Made by a program: the position numbers and the translations under genes. A stretch of DNA of 64,000 nt from Ligustrum vulgare (Eukaryota > Streptophyta > Magnoliopsida > Lamiales > Oleaceae). The notes beneath the pieces are model-generated. The model was given only the letters and a program-made list of their open reading frames with translations, had not been told where the DNA came from and did no database searches. Positions 11,519-22,320 of this stretch are shown piece by piece. Position 1 is the first letter of the stretch. Each line of letters begins with the position of its first letter. The stretch lies in contig OY743174.1 in NCBI GenBank assembly GCA_963555705.1, positions 23,965,108 through 24,029,107 on the forward strand. The letters are read 5' to 3'.

Positions 11519-12922
11519 GTCAGTTAATTACAACTATTTAGTTGAACCTTTTTTGAGCAATTTTTATAGTTTAATTCTCACATTGTTGTGCTGTTGTGAT
11601 CCTTAAATATATTTTATGTATTGAATTGTATTTGTTGTGAACAATGTGAAGAAGCTAGGTGGATGGTTTAGTAAGCTTGAAAATATTTTGAACTTTTACC
11701 AATTTCTATACTTCTCTGAGGATTTTTTGTTCTTAGTCCGATATAGTTTGTATGTGAAGGTTGATCATACTGTACACTTTCCCTTGACTATAGATCGACT
11801 TAATATTATGACTAAATAAACAAATGTTGTGTGCAAAGAACTTTGTTGTTATGAGTGCTTATGGAGAATCAATTATGATGCTGACTTGAGTTTCACTCTT
11901 GGTGTCTTCATGGTAAAGAAAAGAAAAATGGAAAAATTTGCATGCCATTAATGTCTAGGTAAAAGGTCTATTTTGTTATTATATTTTGGAGGCTATTACT
12001 TTTGCATATTTGGCATTTACAATTTATGCAATGTATGGTTCATGTCCCCATTGTTCAATCCAAATTAGTCGGTGAATTTAACACTATGTTTAGTATATTA
12101 TTCTATGCACCAAACTTCATTTTGCAAAGACTTCTTTGAAGTAAGATTTTGATAAATTTTGTTGTCACAGATCAAATTATTTACTAGACAGGCATTTTCA
12201 CCTTCAATTTCTTATGTTTCTATTCAAAGTGGTTAAAAAAAAATATGAAAATGCTTATTCTGATGTTTGTATGATTTTGAGTCGTATCATTTTCTATAAA
12301 TAGGTAAAGCTGCAGGGCCAAACTTAAAAGGTTTCATTAGGCAATTTCCAGTTGATTCAGAATGAAGGAGTACAAAAGTGTTCAATGTTTGAGACCTACT
12401 TAAAATTTATTATGTACAAGTGATATTGATTTAAATGTGTATGAGGCATCATTAAGTTAATGAGTCCCTTCTTCATCCTCACCTCATCCCTCCCCACTAT
12501 TCTTACTTAGCCTATTGTCCCTCCCCTTTTTTACTTTGTTGGACAGTCCTGATGAGACTTCCTAACAGACTTGAGGAAAGAGTAAAATGGGGAAGTAGGG
12601 AAGGCAGGAAGTAGTGGGTGGTGGGTAGGTTGGGTTGTATGGTTAAAGGAATGATCAATTGGAGATAAAAAAACTTCTTAAGTAGTTTATATTAGACATT
12701 TGAGCAATGAAACTTCTTGCATGTTTGGGAGTTAAGAAGGGAGGCAACAAAGTCTTTTGTAATATCATTTCATGTTTAAATCATTAAATTATATAGATAG
12801 CAGGATTAATGAAATTTGAAAATGGAACAAAAGAAGGAAGAACTAATTAGAGAACTTTTGAATTTAAAAAGATTGCAAGTTCTCTTCATTCTTGGTTCAA
12901 ATAGCATTTCATCTTTACATAG

Positions 12923-12990
12923 GTGATGCGAGATCCGAAAGGAATAAGCAGATGATCTGGTTTTGTTGCATTCTTATTGCCCGAAGAGCT
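12923..12990 (+). pseudogene. Captured exon of a poly(A)-binding protein gene (last RRM)
   Basis: A 68-base exon is flanked by tttacatag and GTAAGT. It reads VMRDPKGISR, a stop, SGFVAF, two changed residues, PEEL. This matches the RNP-1 region of the fourth RRM of plant PABPs (canonically VMRDP.GISRGSGFVAF..PEEA); the stop TGA replaces a glycine codon (GGA). No other RRM is present in the Helitron. Confidence 0.72.
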
Positions 12991-13352
12991 GTAAGTTTTT
13001 TTAGGGTACTTTCTTATTAAGAAATGAATGGCAAGATTATTGTAAGCAAACCCCTTTTTATCTTTGATATGATGCATAAAGAACAATATAAGGTTCAACG
13101 AATTTAATTGATGATATGGAGGATGAGTTATATCAAAGGGTGTGATCTTTTAAAGGAATGAAGCAGGTCTCAATTTTCTTGGATCTTTGATCTGATGCAT
13201 GAAATACACATATTCTCTTTGGTCCATTGATTTAAAGTGATTTCAAGTGCACTTTACATTGCTTAAATTTTGTGGAAATATGTTGGATTGACAACTTGCC
13301 TTTTTGTAGAAGCAATTCTTGGATTGACAACATATTTTGTGGAAATATGTTG

Positions 13353-13541
13353 GATTGATTTTGTGTAAATGAAAGTCCGTGCCTGTTGAAATTTGTTAAA
13401 AGTTACTTAAAAGTAGCTTTTTTTTTTTTGCTTAGTCTTTTTATACATATAAATGCAATATTATTGATTTTGTGTGTAAATGAAAGTCCGTACCTGTTGA
13501 AATTTGTTAAAAGTTACTTAAAGGTAGCTTTTTTTTTTTAG
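13353..13541 (+). repeat. Tandem duplication inside the Helitron
   Basis: Two copies of about 80 bases, starting near 13353 and 13464, both contain 'gtaaatgaaagtccgt' and 'gttgaaatttgttaaaagtt' and end in a T-run. Just upstream, a phrase around 'gtggaaatatgttggattga' also recurs (13270 and 13337). Confidence 0.75.
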
Positions 13542-13908
13542 TCTATTTAGGAGTTATTTTATTTTGGATTTTTTGTTCAAAAACATAGTTTTTTATTTTC
13601 CAAAAAGTACTTTTCTGTTTACAAGCATGTATAAACATGTTTAGTTGTTACGGTTCTAGCAATTTTTATGTTTAATGTTGAGGAACATTGGTGGAATTAG
13701 TGGCATTGATCTTATCGTGTCATTGTTGAGTTGGTGCATGGTTTGCAATGGTTTCTTTGTCAAAATGGGCAAAGTTCTTAGCTTTTCTGACCAAGAAGGA
13801 AAGATTCTTTTTGTGATTTTTTCTCGTGAATTTGGGATCAATACTTTCAAAGCAAATGCAGTTAGAATAAGTTTTAATTACTTGAACTGAATTTTGTATG
13901 AACTGCAG

Positions 13909-13962
13909 TGCGAAGCTTCCATGGATGATGAAAGACTGAGTTCTGCAAGCAAGCGACTTCAA
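13909..13962 (+). other. Exon-like captured segment, donor not recognised
   Basis: This is an 18-codon open segment (CEASMDDERLSSASKRLQ) between a good 3' splice site (gaactgcag) and GTAAAG. It has the same layout as the identified captured exons, but I cannot name the donor gene. Confidence 0.4.
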
Positions 13963-14156
13963 GTAAAGCACCAAGAAACTTAGAATGGTTTGACTTTGAG
14001 AATTTTTTTCAGTCACAGAATCTGTAAAAGCAGTAGCAACTTTTACTGAGGTTTTCTTTATACTAATTGACTTTTGTCTGTGCTGTGTATTTTTACTTTG
14101 TGCTTCATTTTTGGTTTACCTATGCTAATCATATCATGTAAACTATAATGTACGTC

Positions 14157-14310
14157 CTGTAGAGGATATGTTCCATTGTTAATCCACAATTATGGGGCCT
14201 TTTGAGTTCTGATAGCCTTTATGCTAGAGATGTAATGTTAGTTTCCATTCATTTTCCTCCTGAATACCCTTTTAAGCCACCAAAGATAAACTTCAATCTT
14301 TTTGCATTGT
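14157..14310 (+). pseudogene. Captured fragment of a ubiquitin-conjugating enzyme (E2) gene
   Basis: After a possible 3' splice site (gtcctgtag) the sequence reads DMFHC, a stop, STIMGP, and then after a frameshift SDSLYARDVMLVSIHFPPEY followed by PFKPPKINF. This is the UBC core of UBC8/10-type plant E2 enzymes (FHWQATIMGP, then DSPYAGG.F...IHFPPDYPFKPPK). The catalytic cysteine region downstream is absent. The stop replaces the Gln of HWQA. Confidence 0.8.
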
Positions 14311-14399
14311 TACATTTAACCATTATTCAGTCATTGGCTCATAATTATATGGCATCAGCTGGAAAGTTACTCCAGCAGAGTACTTCAAACACTAATTAT

Positions 14400-14522
14400 T
14401 TTATTGAAATGGTAATTAAAAATATTGAATTTATAAATGTCTAATGTGTGAGTTTACATTCATGCATTGACTTCTATTTGTTTATTGAAATGGTGATTAA
14501 AAATATTGAATTGATAAATATC
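14400..14522 (+). repeat. Short direct repeat
   Basis: A segment of about 45 bases (attgaaatggtaattaaaaa and onward) recurs with few changes at about 14402-14440 and 14481-14521, directly downstream of the E2 fragment. Confidence 0.65.
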
Positions 14523-14538
14523 TTCAACTTTTGTTCAG

Positions 14539-14643
14539 TTGGATTCATTATCGGCTCACGTCTTCATCAGCAGAATTGATCATTGGTCAGAACAAAATAT
14601 TAGCTTTAAAGTCCCCCGGTTGCTGTGTAAGAATCTTGAGATT
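14539..14643 (+). other. Exon-like captured segment of 35 codons, donor not recognised
   Basis: An uninterrupted 35-codon segment begins LDSLSAHVFISRIDHWSEQN and ends KNLEI. It is bounded by ttttgttcag and GTAAGT, both strong plant splice signals. The composition looks like a genuine coding exon. I do not recognise the family. Confidence 0.42.
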
Positions 14644-15299
14644 GTAAGTGGTCTTTTGCTTATCGTCCAAATTAATAAATAAAAAAAGCTTGGTTGATCA
14701 TACTATCTAATTTGTGATTTTTGATTTCTTCCTTGATCCCTAATCCCCACTCCCCATTTATGATTCTTGAGCTTTTTTAATATGTGATTTGCGATTTTTG
14801 AGCTGAGAAAAAAAACTAAGAATGTGATTTGTTTGTAATTTTGAAATGTGATTTAGAATGTTAATTTTTTAGTATTGTTTTACATGTTAGAGTGTGATTT
14901 TGAAATTTGACTCCAAGTCTAAAGAGTGGAGATGAACATTTTTTTTTTAATTTATTGTTTTTCTCTAAAGAACTATTTGGATGCCCAATATATTGGTGAT
15001 ATTTGTATTAGAACATTATCCCAGAAATTTATTGTGATTTCCTTTCTTCCATATGTATAACGTTATTACATTGCTTGAGAACCGTGAAGAAGACATTAGG
15101 GAGATTGAACAGTCAATACAATATTCAGATGGAATCACTATGATGGGTTTTAAACAGAGTTATAATGCAATGTTAGATATTGTAACACTACAACATTATA
15201 TAAATATGAAAATTCTTGAGTGAATATATGGAAGTCTTTTGCTGAATTGTGTGATGTGCTATTTTTGAATGAAACACAGATGTGTTTTTTTTTTTTTTT

Positions 15300-15414
15300 T
15301 TATATCTAATATCGTTCATGGTTAGTTATTATAATATAATATTATTTTTTATTGTCATGGTTAGTTATTATAATATAATATTATTTTTTATATCTAATAC
15401 CGTGCATCGCACGG
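15300..15414 (+). repeat. Helitron 3' subterminal repeats and terminal hairpin
   Basis: Two tandem copies of 'catggttagttattataatataatattatttttta' lie in 15317-15391. The hairpin CCGTGC-ATC-GCACGG (15400-15414) follows. Such a GC stem just inside CTRR is the usual Helitron termination signal. Confidence 0.85.
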
Positions 15415-15427
15415 GTGGTAGAACTAG

Positions 15428-16050
15428 TCTTCTTCCATATCCAGTATAACAAATTCTGCAGGGTAAATGAATTTACCCACTCTTATCAACACGTCTTCAA
15501 GCAACCTCCAAGGGTATATTATCGAGCGATCTGCTAACTGCAAGGAGATGGTAGTTGGTTTTACTTCTCCAATCCCAAGTTTCCTGAAAATAGATAAAGG
15601 CATTAGATTAATGCTAGCACCTAAATCACATAAAGCATATTCAAAGTCAATAGAACCAATAGTGCAAGGGATTGTGAAACTCCCTAGATCCTTCAGTTTG
15701 GGAGGCAATTTCTTCTAGATTATTGCACTGCATTCTTCGGTGAGAATCACTGTCTCATGCTTTTCCAGTTTTCGTTTATTTGTCAGGATTTCTTTCATGA
15801 ATTTCGCATAGCTCGGCATCTGGGTCAAAGCTTCTGTGAAGGGAATGTTGACGTGCAACTGCTTGATTTTCTCAATGAATGTAGCAAACTGCTGGTCTAG
15901 CTTATGCTTCGTCAGCCTCTGTGGATATGGTATGGGAGGTACGTAAGCTTTAATTGGGGTCGGGGCCTTTTTCACCCGATCTTCTTTTGACCTGTCGGAT
16001 TTTTCAGTTGAATTTTCTCTCTCCGTGTGATCAGCTTCTTTCTCTTCCAC
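15428..16050 (-). pseudogene. Athila gag C-terminus and protease N-terminal part
   Basis: The frame from about 16050 runs through a charged linker and the conserved block before the protease (MPSYAKFMKEILTNKRKLEK). It then meets TAG 15715-15717, where family members usually have Gln, and continues into the protease with the active-site motif LCDLGASINLMPLS. Athila proteases carry DLGA rather than DS/TGA. The frame ends at the Helitron insertion and resumes at 8536. A frameshift near 16190 separates it from the gag upstream. Confidence 0.85.
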
Positions 16051-16189
16051 TTCTTCATCACAATTTCTAAGTTATCCCTTTTTTCACATTGATTTCTGGT
16101 AATTGGACCCCACTTCTGGTTGTTATGGCTTGTACTTGTTCTCTCAGATTATTTTCTGTATTACTGGGCAATTTACCTTGTTGTCTTTC

Positions 16190-17356
16190 TTATCTTGCAT
16201 TTTCCAACTGTCCCAATTGAACTTTTATTTCTTTAATGTCAGCTTGATGACTTTGCAGCAGCTTCAGTATCAATTCTTCACTGGAAGTCTTCTTAACTTG
16301 TTGTTGCTGTTGTTGTTGTTGCTGTTGCTGAAACCCTGGTGGTCGTTGGGTGTTTTGATTGTTAGACCATGAAAAGTTTGGATGCTTCCTCCATTCAGGG
16401 TTGTATGTCTGTGAGTACATACACCCTTGCTGCCTCTGATTGTTCCCAACAAAATTTGCATGCTCTTTATCCGGTTGACCTTGATATGCCATAGGACACT
16501 CTGATAATGCATGATTCTCAAAACAGTAATCACAAACTATGGTTGTCTGAGCTGTAAGCACTGGTTGCTGATTCATGCCGTCAAATTTCTTCGTCAATGC
16601 GTCCAATTTAGCATTAAAAGCTGTAATTTCATTGACTGCAGCTATTCCCCCAAATTTCTGTGCAGTGCGATCTGAGTACCACTGATAACTGTTTGCCGCC
16701 ATTTTCTCAAATATTTCTGAGGCTTCTTCGTAGGTCAAATCCATCACAGATCCACCTGCAGCTGAATCTGCATGCTTCTTGTTGTCATTGGTCAACCCGT
16801 TGTAGAAGGTTTGTATGAGGATCCAGTAAGCTATTCCATGAGTAGGACATTGCCGAACCAGCTCATTGAACCTCTCCTAAGCCTAAAAAATGGACTCTCC
16901 TGGCTGTTGGTTGAACGAAAGAATTTCCCGCCTTAGCTTTGACATCCGGCCAGGTGGAAAGAACTTATCAACAAATTTTTGACTCATTACTTCCCAAGTC
17001 GTAATTGTGTGGAGGGGTAGCATGTAGAACCATGCCTTTGCCTTGTCTGCCAATGAGAAGGAAAATAGTTTCAGCTTTACAGCGTCACCCGGAACTCCAT
17101 TCATGCGCTGCATGTCACATAATTCTTGGAAAGTCCGCAGGTGTGCATGTGGATCTTCAGACAACAGCCCATGGAATACGACAGAGTTTTGGATTAGAGA
17201 GATCAAAGAAGTCTTGATCTCGAAGTTGTTAGCAGGTATAGCAGGCGGCACTATGCAAGTTCCAATGTTTCCTACTGGAGGAATCATATAATCTCTCAAT
17301 GCACGCCTCCCATTGTTCGGTTGATTTTGCTGTTGAACAACAATTTCTGCTGGCAT
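16190..17356 (-). pseudogene. Athila gag polyprotein (broken)
   Basis: The first 157 codons hold the retrotransposon gag domain (LRTFQELCDMQRMNGVPGDA, KAKAWFYMLP, ITTWEVMSQKFVDKFFPPGR). Two in-frame TAG codons then follow, at 16883-16885 and 16877-16879; the second replaces the Trp of the conserved AWERF block. The frame continues for another 201 codons: YEEASEIFEKMAANSYQW, a half zinc knuckle (CDYCFENHALSECP), and a 12-residue Gln run that coincides with a CAG/CAA-type repeat (about 16298-16332). Gag would form the cytoplasmic virus-like particle. Confidence 0.9.
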
Positions 17357-17614
17357 ATTTTCTTGATTGTGCTAAATTCAGTTATCTGCCATTGCTAAAG
17401 TTGTGTGTTGAGCTGTTTCCAACTGTTGTTTGCGCCTTTGTCGAAAAGTACGTTCAATTTCTGTATCAAAAGGAAGCAATTCAAAAGATTTAGTTCTTCT
17501 TAACATGAATTTATAAAACAAATCGAAAATAAAACAAAGCTAAAAACTAAATTAAAGCAAAACAAAATTCAAATTAAAGTAATAATTTATTGGTATTGAT
17601 ATTAGTAAAAACAG

Positions 17615-17632
17615 TCCCCGGCAACGGCGCCA
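17615..17632 (-). other. Athila primer-binding site (tRNA-Asp type)
   Basis: On the minus strand TGGCGCCGTTGCCGGGGA lies five bases inside the 5' LTR. It is the complement expected of a tRNA-Asp 3' end, the primer commonly used by Athila elements. Confidence 0.85.
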
Positions 17633-17637
17633 AAACT

Positions 17638-19080
17638 TGTTCACCGATATCTCACGATGCAAGATATCTCCGCAAGTGTACGGGTCATGAAAAGTAGTTA
17701 AAATGGACCTGAGAGTCCCGATTATCGTTCCCACGAGGACCGTTTACTAATTACCGAAATGTGTAAATTCTTATCCTTATTTGAACAGATAACTGAATTT
17801 GGATTGTTTGAAAACTAATATTTATAACTGTGACTAAAAGATTAAAACGTTGCACGAGATTGAGATTTCACAATTGCTGACTGTTTTTAACTATAGTTGA
17901 ATGTAGTTGGGATTCACGGGTTCACCTAGCCAATTAAATCAATTCTTATTCCAGATTTTATTTTCTAAAATATGTGTTCGATCGAATTCACTAAATTAAA
18001 TTGAGATTCCTCTGTCGAGTTTAAATCAATTCTACCTAAATAAGTCAACCTTGTATCTCTACAGCGGGTCTGAATATTCCTTATCTAAATGCATTACATG
18101 CAAGAATTCACACGTGATCGTACTAATCACAAGAGTATATCTCTATCTCTCGTTCAATTAATGGATTTATTACCTAGATCTATGTTATTAACTCACCTCT
18201 CGGATTATTGAAATAACACATAAAATCATGAATAAATGGCCAGTTCATTCACGCATTAAACGCAATAATAAATCAACGCATGCATTGCGGCGTTAAAACA
18301 AGGAATATGGAATTAAAGTAATTGACTAGGCTACATCGTGATTCCCAACGTTAAGATTAGTTACACATAATGAACGAATAATAAAAACAATCTAAATCAC
18401 AATTAAACGTGTTGGAATTTATGAAATCAACAATAAGAAAAGAAGTCTTGCACCAAGAATCGAGTTCCCGGGTTAAGCTCCTAAATTCCCCCGCTTTTCC
18501 TTGTTTGAATCTCTTATGAATTTGATGTACTTGCCAAGAATTCTATAATATTGAGCTCTGCAAAAGTGCTCCTCTGGTTTCCTCTCGCGCGCTCCCCCTA
18601 CTTAGGTTAAATTCCCGAGTATATTATGTTAAAATCACGCACAAAAGCCCAATACAGGCCCAGTCGGAAGCCCACGCGATCGCGTGGTAGGGGTTCCAAC
18701 GATCGCGTGGCTGACCTATTTTTCGCTCTGCATAAAATTTAACGCCATTTCGAGATCACTGCATTGGAACATTCGCGATCGCTACATAGAATTTTTGACG
18801 CTATTCTCCATCTTTTCCTTGGCTTTCAAGTTAGTCCTCTAGTTTTATTTGCAACGTGTATCCGTAACTTTTGATTTGATCAATTTGACCCCAGAACTTC
18901 TGTTTCTCTTCAATTTTCCTACTTTTGACCTTTATTTCCAGCAATTGCTTCCTTGTTCCTCTTTTTGACTAAAATCTGAAATAACAACAATTAAACGCAA
19001 TTTAGGTAGAATAAATTCATAAAACACCACGATAAATTCTTGTTTTGGCATATCCCCAAGTGTATAAAATACACTTATCA
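17638..19080 (-). repeat. Athila 5' LTR (1443 bp)
   Basis: Complete LTR. On the minus strand it begins TGATAAGTGTATTTTATAC at 19080 and ends GGTGAACA at 17638. It aligns with 1-1078 throughout the shared part. Confidence 0.93.
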
Positions 19081-21281
19081 CCTATATTCTCCTCCGAAAA
19101 TATAGATTAGAATCATGTTTAAATATTTTGTTATGTACAAGAAGCGTTTATTTGATAACATGATTCTTGATGTTCTAAACTACACAATCCAATCCTTGAA
19201 GAAAATCCCATAGTTAGACTTGAAAGTGCTGGATCGACTGTATGTATCGATACATGTTCATGAAGTATCAATATATCCTAAAGCAGAATTTAGGGAACCT
19301 CGTTTAAGCACGTCTGGAATGAAGTGAGTGGAATATGTTTATATGTTTACTTGATAGAAGTTAAAAATATGAATACTTGTGCATTTCATTATAAATTTAA
19401 TAAGTAATATAATTATCATATTATTTTTAATGTTATCCTGACATTATTGTAACCTTGTTATAAGTTCAATATTATTATTATATTGATATTCCCTTGATCT
19501 CGATATAAAGTTCATATGATAACTATATCGTCATGTTGTTTATATGATCTCGTGCCTTATTTGAATTCCATATATTATTATTCACATTATTTTAACATAG
19601 AGAAGATGATTAACTATGTTATTATCACTATCTTGATATCTATATCATATTTTACAAGATTAACGTCATGTATCGATACATAAGGATTTTGAGGAGTTCA
19701 TGCTTTCTAAAGTATCGATACATGAGATACTAAATGAGTATTATTTGTATGTTTAAAAAAAATAGTGTTCTTGTTTACGTGATCTTAAGACTCGACAATA
19801 TGATAAAGATAATAGTTTGGTATGACATCTACTTGAAACAACACATGATTATATCCATTTGACTTGACTTGAGAAGATGAACTTAATATAACTTAAATAT
19901 TACCACAATTTTGATTATATAAGAATTTACTTGTTTATGTGCAATTCATGAATATACGGACTTGTCCTGAATTGGATTGACTTGACTTGTACGTGATTAC
20001 GTAATCTAAAATAATACTTCGTGATATGCTTTCATTACACATGTCATTAAAAGGATTTTCATGTCTTTATTATGCATTGCATAGAAAGGAATTTCTTGAT
20101 GTTATAGTCACTTTTATCCCGCTTGTCTTGAGATACGTGCCACGAAATCTAGTAATTGGATCACGATGTGGTTACACTTGTTATTGAATTTCGGGGATCT
20201 CGATCCCTGCTTGAAACCCATGGTATAGAAACCACGCTTGTAAAAGAACTCGTGAAATAAACTTCACGCTTGAACTCGGGGTTAGATTCCTTGCTTGTGC
20301 GCACTCGGGATAGTAGTTGATTTGTAATATGGGCCCCATTAAAATTCATGCTCTCTTGAAAAGATATGCACTTGCACTGGTCATGATTATATGTACTTGA
20401 GTCAATTTGATTAATATGCAAATACATATGAAATTGAATATATTATCTTGACTCGACTTGAATAAATGTCTTGCTTCGACTTGCCTTGACTATATGACTT
20501 GAATATTGGAATTTACTGGTTTAAAAATATGTAAGACGCGATCTTAAATATATGAAGTTTGACTTGAATAGAATATGTTAATTTTTACTTGATTTGAATA
20601 CATGAAATTGACTTGACTGGATTGGATATAACTCAAAATACATATAATCTAAATTGACTTAAATTGAACTTAACTTGGTACTGAACTTGATTTGGATATA
20701 TGGCTTGATGTGAATATAGAACTCGACTTGAACTTGATGCAACTTGAATATGACATGACGTGAAAATATGACTTGACGCAGATATAGATTTGACTGATTT
20801 AATAAGTAAAGCTTGCACGAATCATGAATATGTAAAGTTGGCTTGTCTAAGTGCAATAGTACATGTGCACCATACTTCACTCACTGGGCAAGTGTATATT
20901 CATTCCACGAAATATCTAACATTTCAGGTAATAAAAGAAATGAAAAAGGAATTGACGCGGATCTTCAGACCACAAGATAGATAGTGTTGCGCTAGGTGAG
21001 GATCTATGAGTTGTGAATTCACTGAATAAGGTATTGTGTTTGAACTGTCGAACTCGCTATTTTATTATTATTACTCTTTATCTAAACTATTTTAAAATCA
21101 AGATATTAAATTAAATGTTTTATCATTACTTTCTAAATGAGTGAATTTTATTTAAAAGTGAAGTTATTTTGAAATCATAGTCAAGTGACGTTGTTTACGT
21201 CGTTGGATTACAAAAAGAAATATGAAAAGAATTTTCGCAAATTATCGTGCCCCACGTTTTGGCATTAGAGCTTGAAAATGA
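19081..21281. other. Gene-free AT-rich stretch, probably old LTR-derived sequence
   Basis: No coding sequence is supported. Between about 20440 and 20800 the phrase 'gacttgaatatatgactt' and variants recur many times, a degenerate low-order repeat often seen in long gypsy LTRs. The palindrome GTATCGATAC occurs near 19245, 19672 and 19724. The lineage could not be determined. Confidence 0.4.
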
Positions 21282-21533
21282 ATGAAAATTTGGCTGTGTG
21301 TCACAAAGGCAGTCATTGACATCTCCCATAATCTCGTTCAACATGATCGTACCAAGCATGTTGAGGTTGACCGACTCTTTATCAAACAGAACCTAGAAGA
21401 AAAAATTATTCAATTCCCATTTGTCAAATCAGAATACCAATTGGTAAGCATACTCATGAAGACAGTGTCTGGAAAAAACTTCTACAACTCACTCGACAAG
21501 TTGGGCATTAGGGATATCTACGCACTAACTTGA
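21282..21533 (+). pseudogene. Ty1/copia RNase H C-terminal fragment
   Basis: About 80 codons corresponding to the end of a copia pol: KAVIDISHNLVQHDRTKHVE, then DRLFIKQNLE and a C-terminal GKNFYNSLDKLGIRDIYALT followed by TGA. The canonical HDRTKHIEVD...FI block is clear. Everything upstream (RT, integrase, gag) is missing, so the element is 5'-truncated. Confidence 0.85.
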
Positions 21534-21540
21534 GGGGGAG

Positions 21541-21745
21541 TGTTGACATGAGCTGTTAAATGGAAACATATTAGGAAAACTTCAATTGTAAATCCCTTCC
21601 TTCAAGGGTCTTCTATGCTTGTAGCCTTAGATTATGTATAGCCTAAAATAGCTTCCTAAAATTTCTCTTTGTATGTCTATATATTTGTAATTGGTTTTGG
21701 AGAAAATATACAAGAAATTGAAAACCCTATTTATCACCGTGTACA
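21541..21745 (+). repeat. 3' LTR of the truncated copia element
   Basis: The sequence TGTTGACATGAGC begins directly after a polypurine tract (tgagggggag, 21531-21540) that follows the pol stop. It continues for about 200 bases. The right boundary is uncertain: several CA endings lie between 21737 and 21753. Confidence 0.6.
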
Positions 21746-21871
21746 AATAGCACGCCCCATATATTTTCTAGTTTTATTAATTGTTTTGTTAATATAAGTA
21801 TTGTATATATAATTTTTACTGCATATAAATTACATTGTACACTGCACTGCATTTGCATGAAACTTAAAAAC

Positions 21872-21950
21872 CGTTTGAATATAATTTTGCAAATAAAAGA
21901 CTGTCCACAAACTTGTGATTAGTTTTATGTTTGCAAAATTGTATTCAAAT
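21872..21950. repeat. Long imperfect inverted repeat
   Basis: Arms of about 25 bases, with TTTGAATATAATTTTGCAAA on the left and the complement of TTTGCAAAATTGTATTCAAA on the right, surround a loop of about 24 bases. Origin unknown; no gene is attached. Confidence 0.6.
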
Positions 21951-22320
21951 TCTCCCCTTTTTGGAGAATTTATCATGGATCTGTATATAACGAATTTTGT
22001 TATAATGTATTTTTCCGTTGATGGCTATATATTCGTACGTATATTTCGATGTTATTTCTTTCTTATTCTCTGGGTGTGGACTATATTCAATATAGATTGC
22101 ACACTTAGGAGAACTTGGGAAAGATGCTATCGAAATTTACGGTAAAAAATATAGTGGCCTTAACAGGAAAATATACAAAATCCATTATGTAAGGATCAAT
22201 GATGAATGGTTAGGGCCGTACCATGTAATTAGATGTGGAATGATAAGAATGACTTAGGACATATTCACGTTAGTCTAGATTGTTACTTAATATTTTCATT
22301 TTTTTTTTCCAGAATTTGTT

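Larger units (their letters stand above)
8537..15427 (+). mobile_element. Non-autonomous Helitron (6.9 kb) carrying host gene fragments
   Basis: The left end is 5'-TCTTATTATTATTATAAAG preceded by A (8536). The right end is CTAG (15424-15427) followed by T (15428). A CCGTGC-ATC-GCACGG hairpin (15400-15414) lies 9 bases before CTAG. TC start, CTRR end, subterminal hairpin and insertion between A and T without target duplication are the defining Helitron features. The flanks 8536 and 15428 join to an uninterrupted Athila frame, so both ends are exact. No Rep/helicase was seen. The interior contains exon-like fragments of several host genes, all in plus orientation, and several short duplications. 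Confidence 0.93.
1..19080 (-). mobile_element. Athila-type Ty3/gypsy LTR retrotransposon, left end cut by the window
   Basis: From right to left: 5' LTR, tRNA-Asp-type primer-binding site, gag, protease, RT/RNase H, integrase, a 3' ORF, polypurine tract and 3' LTR. The gag, the DLGAS protease motif, the FMDDF RT motif and the long 3' region with an extra ORF are typical of the Athila lineage of non-chromodomain gypsy elements. All coding parts carry stops or frameshifts, so the copy is not autonomous. A 6.9-kb Helitron interrupts the protease. The two LTRs differ by roughly 2-3% by eye plus a one-base indel (near 661 and 18661), so the copy is fairly young. The left target duplication lies outside the window. 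Confidence 0.93.

Noticed and set aside
13675..14016. ORFs of 64-98 codons on both strands within the Helitron
   Set aside because: They cross the predicted exon 13909-13962 and its introns and show no domain; likely chance.
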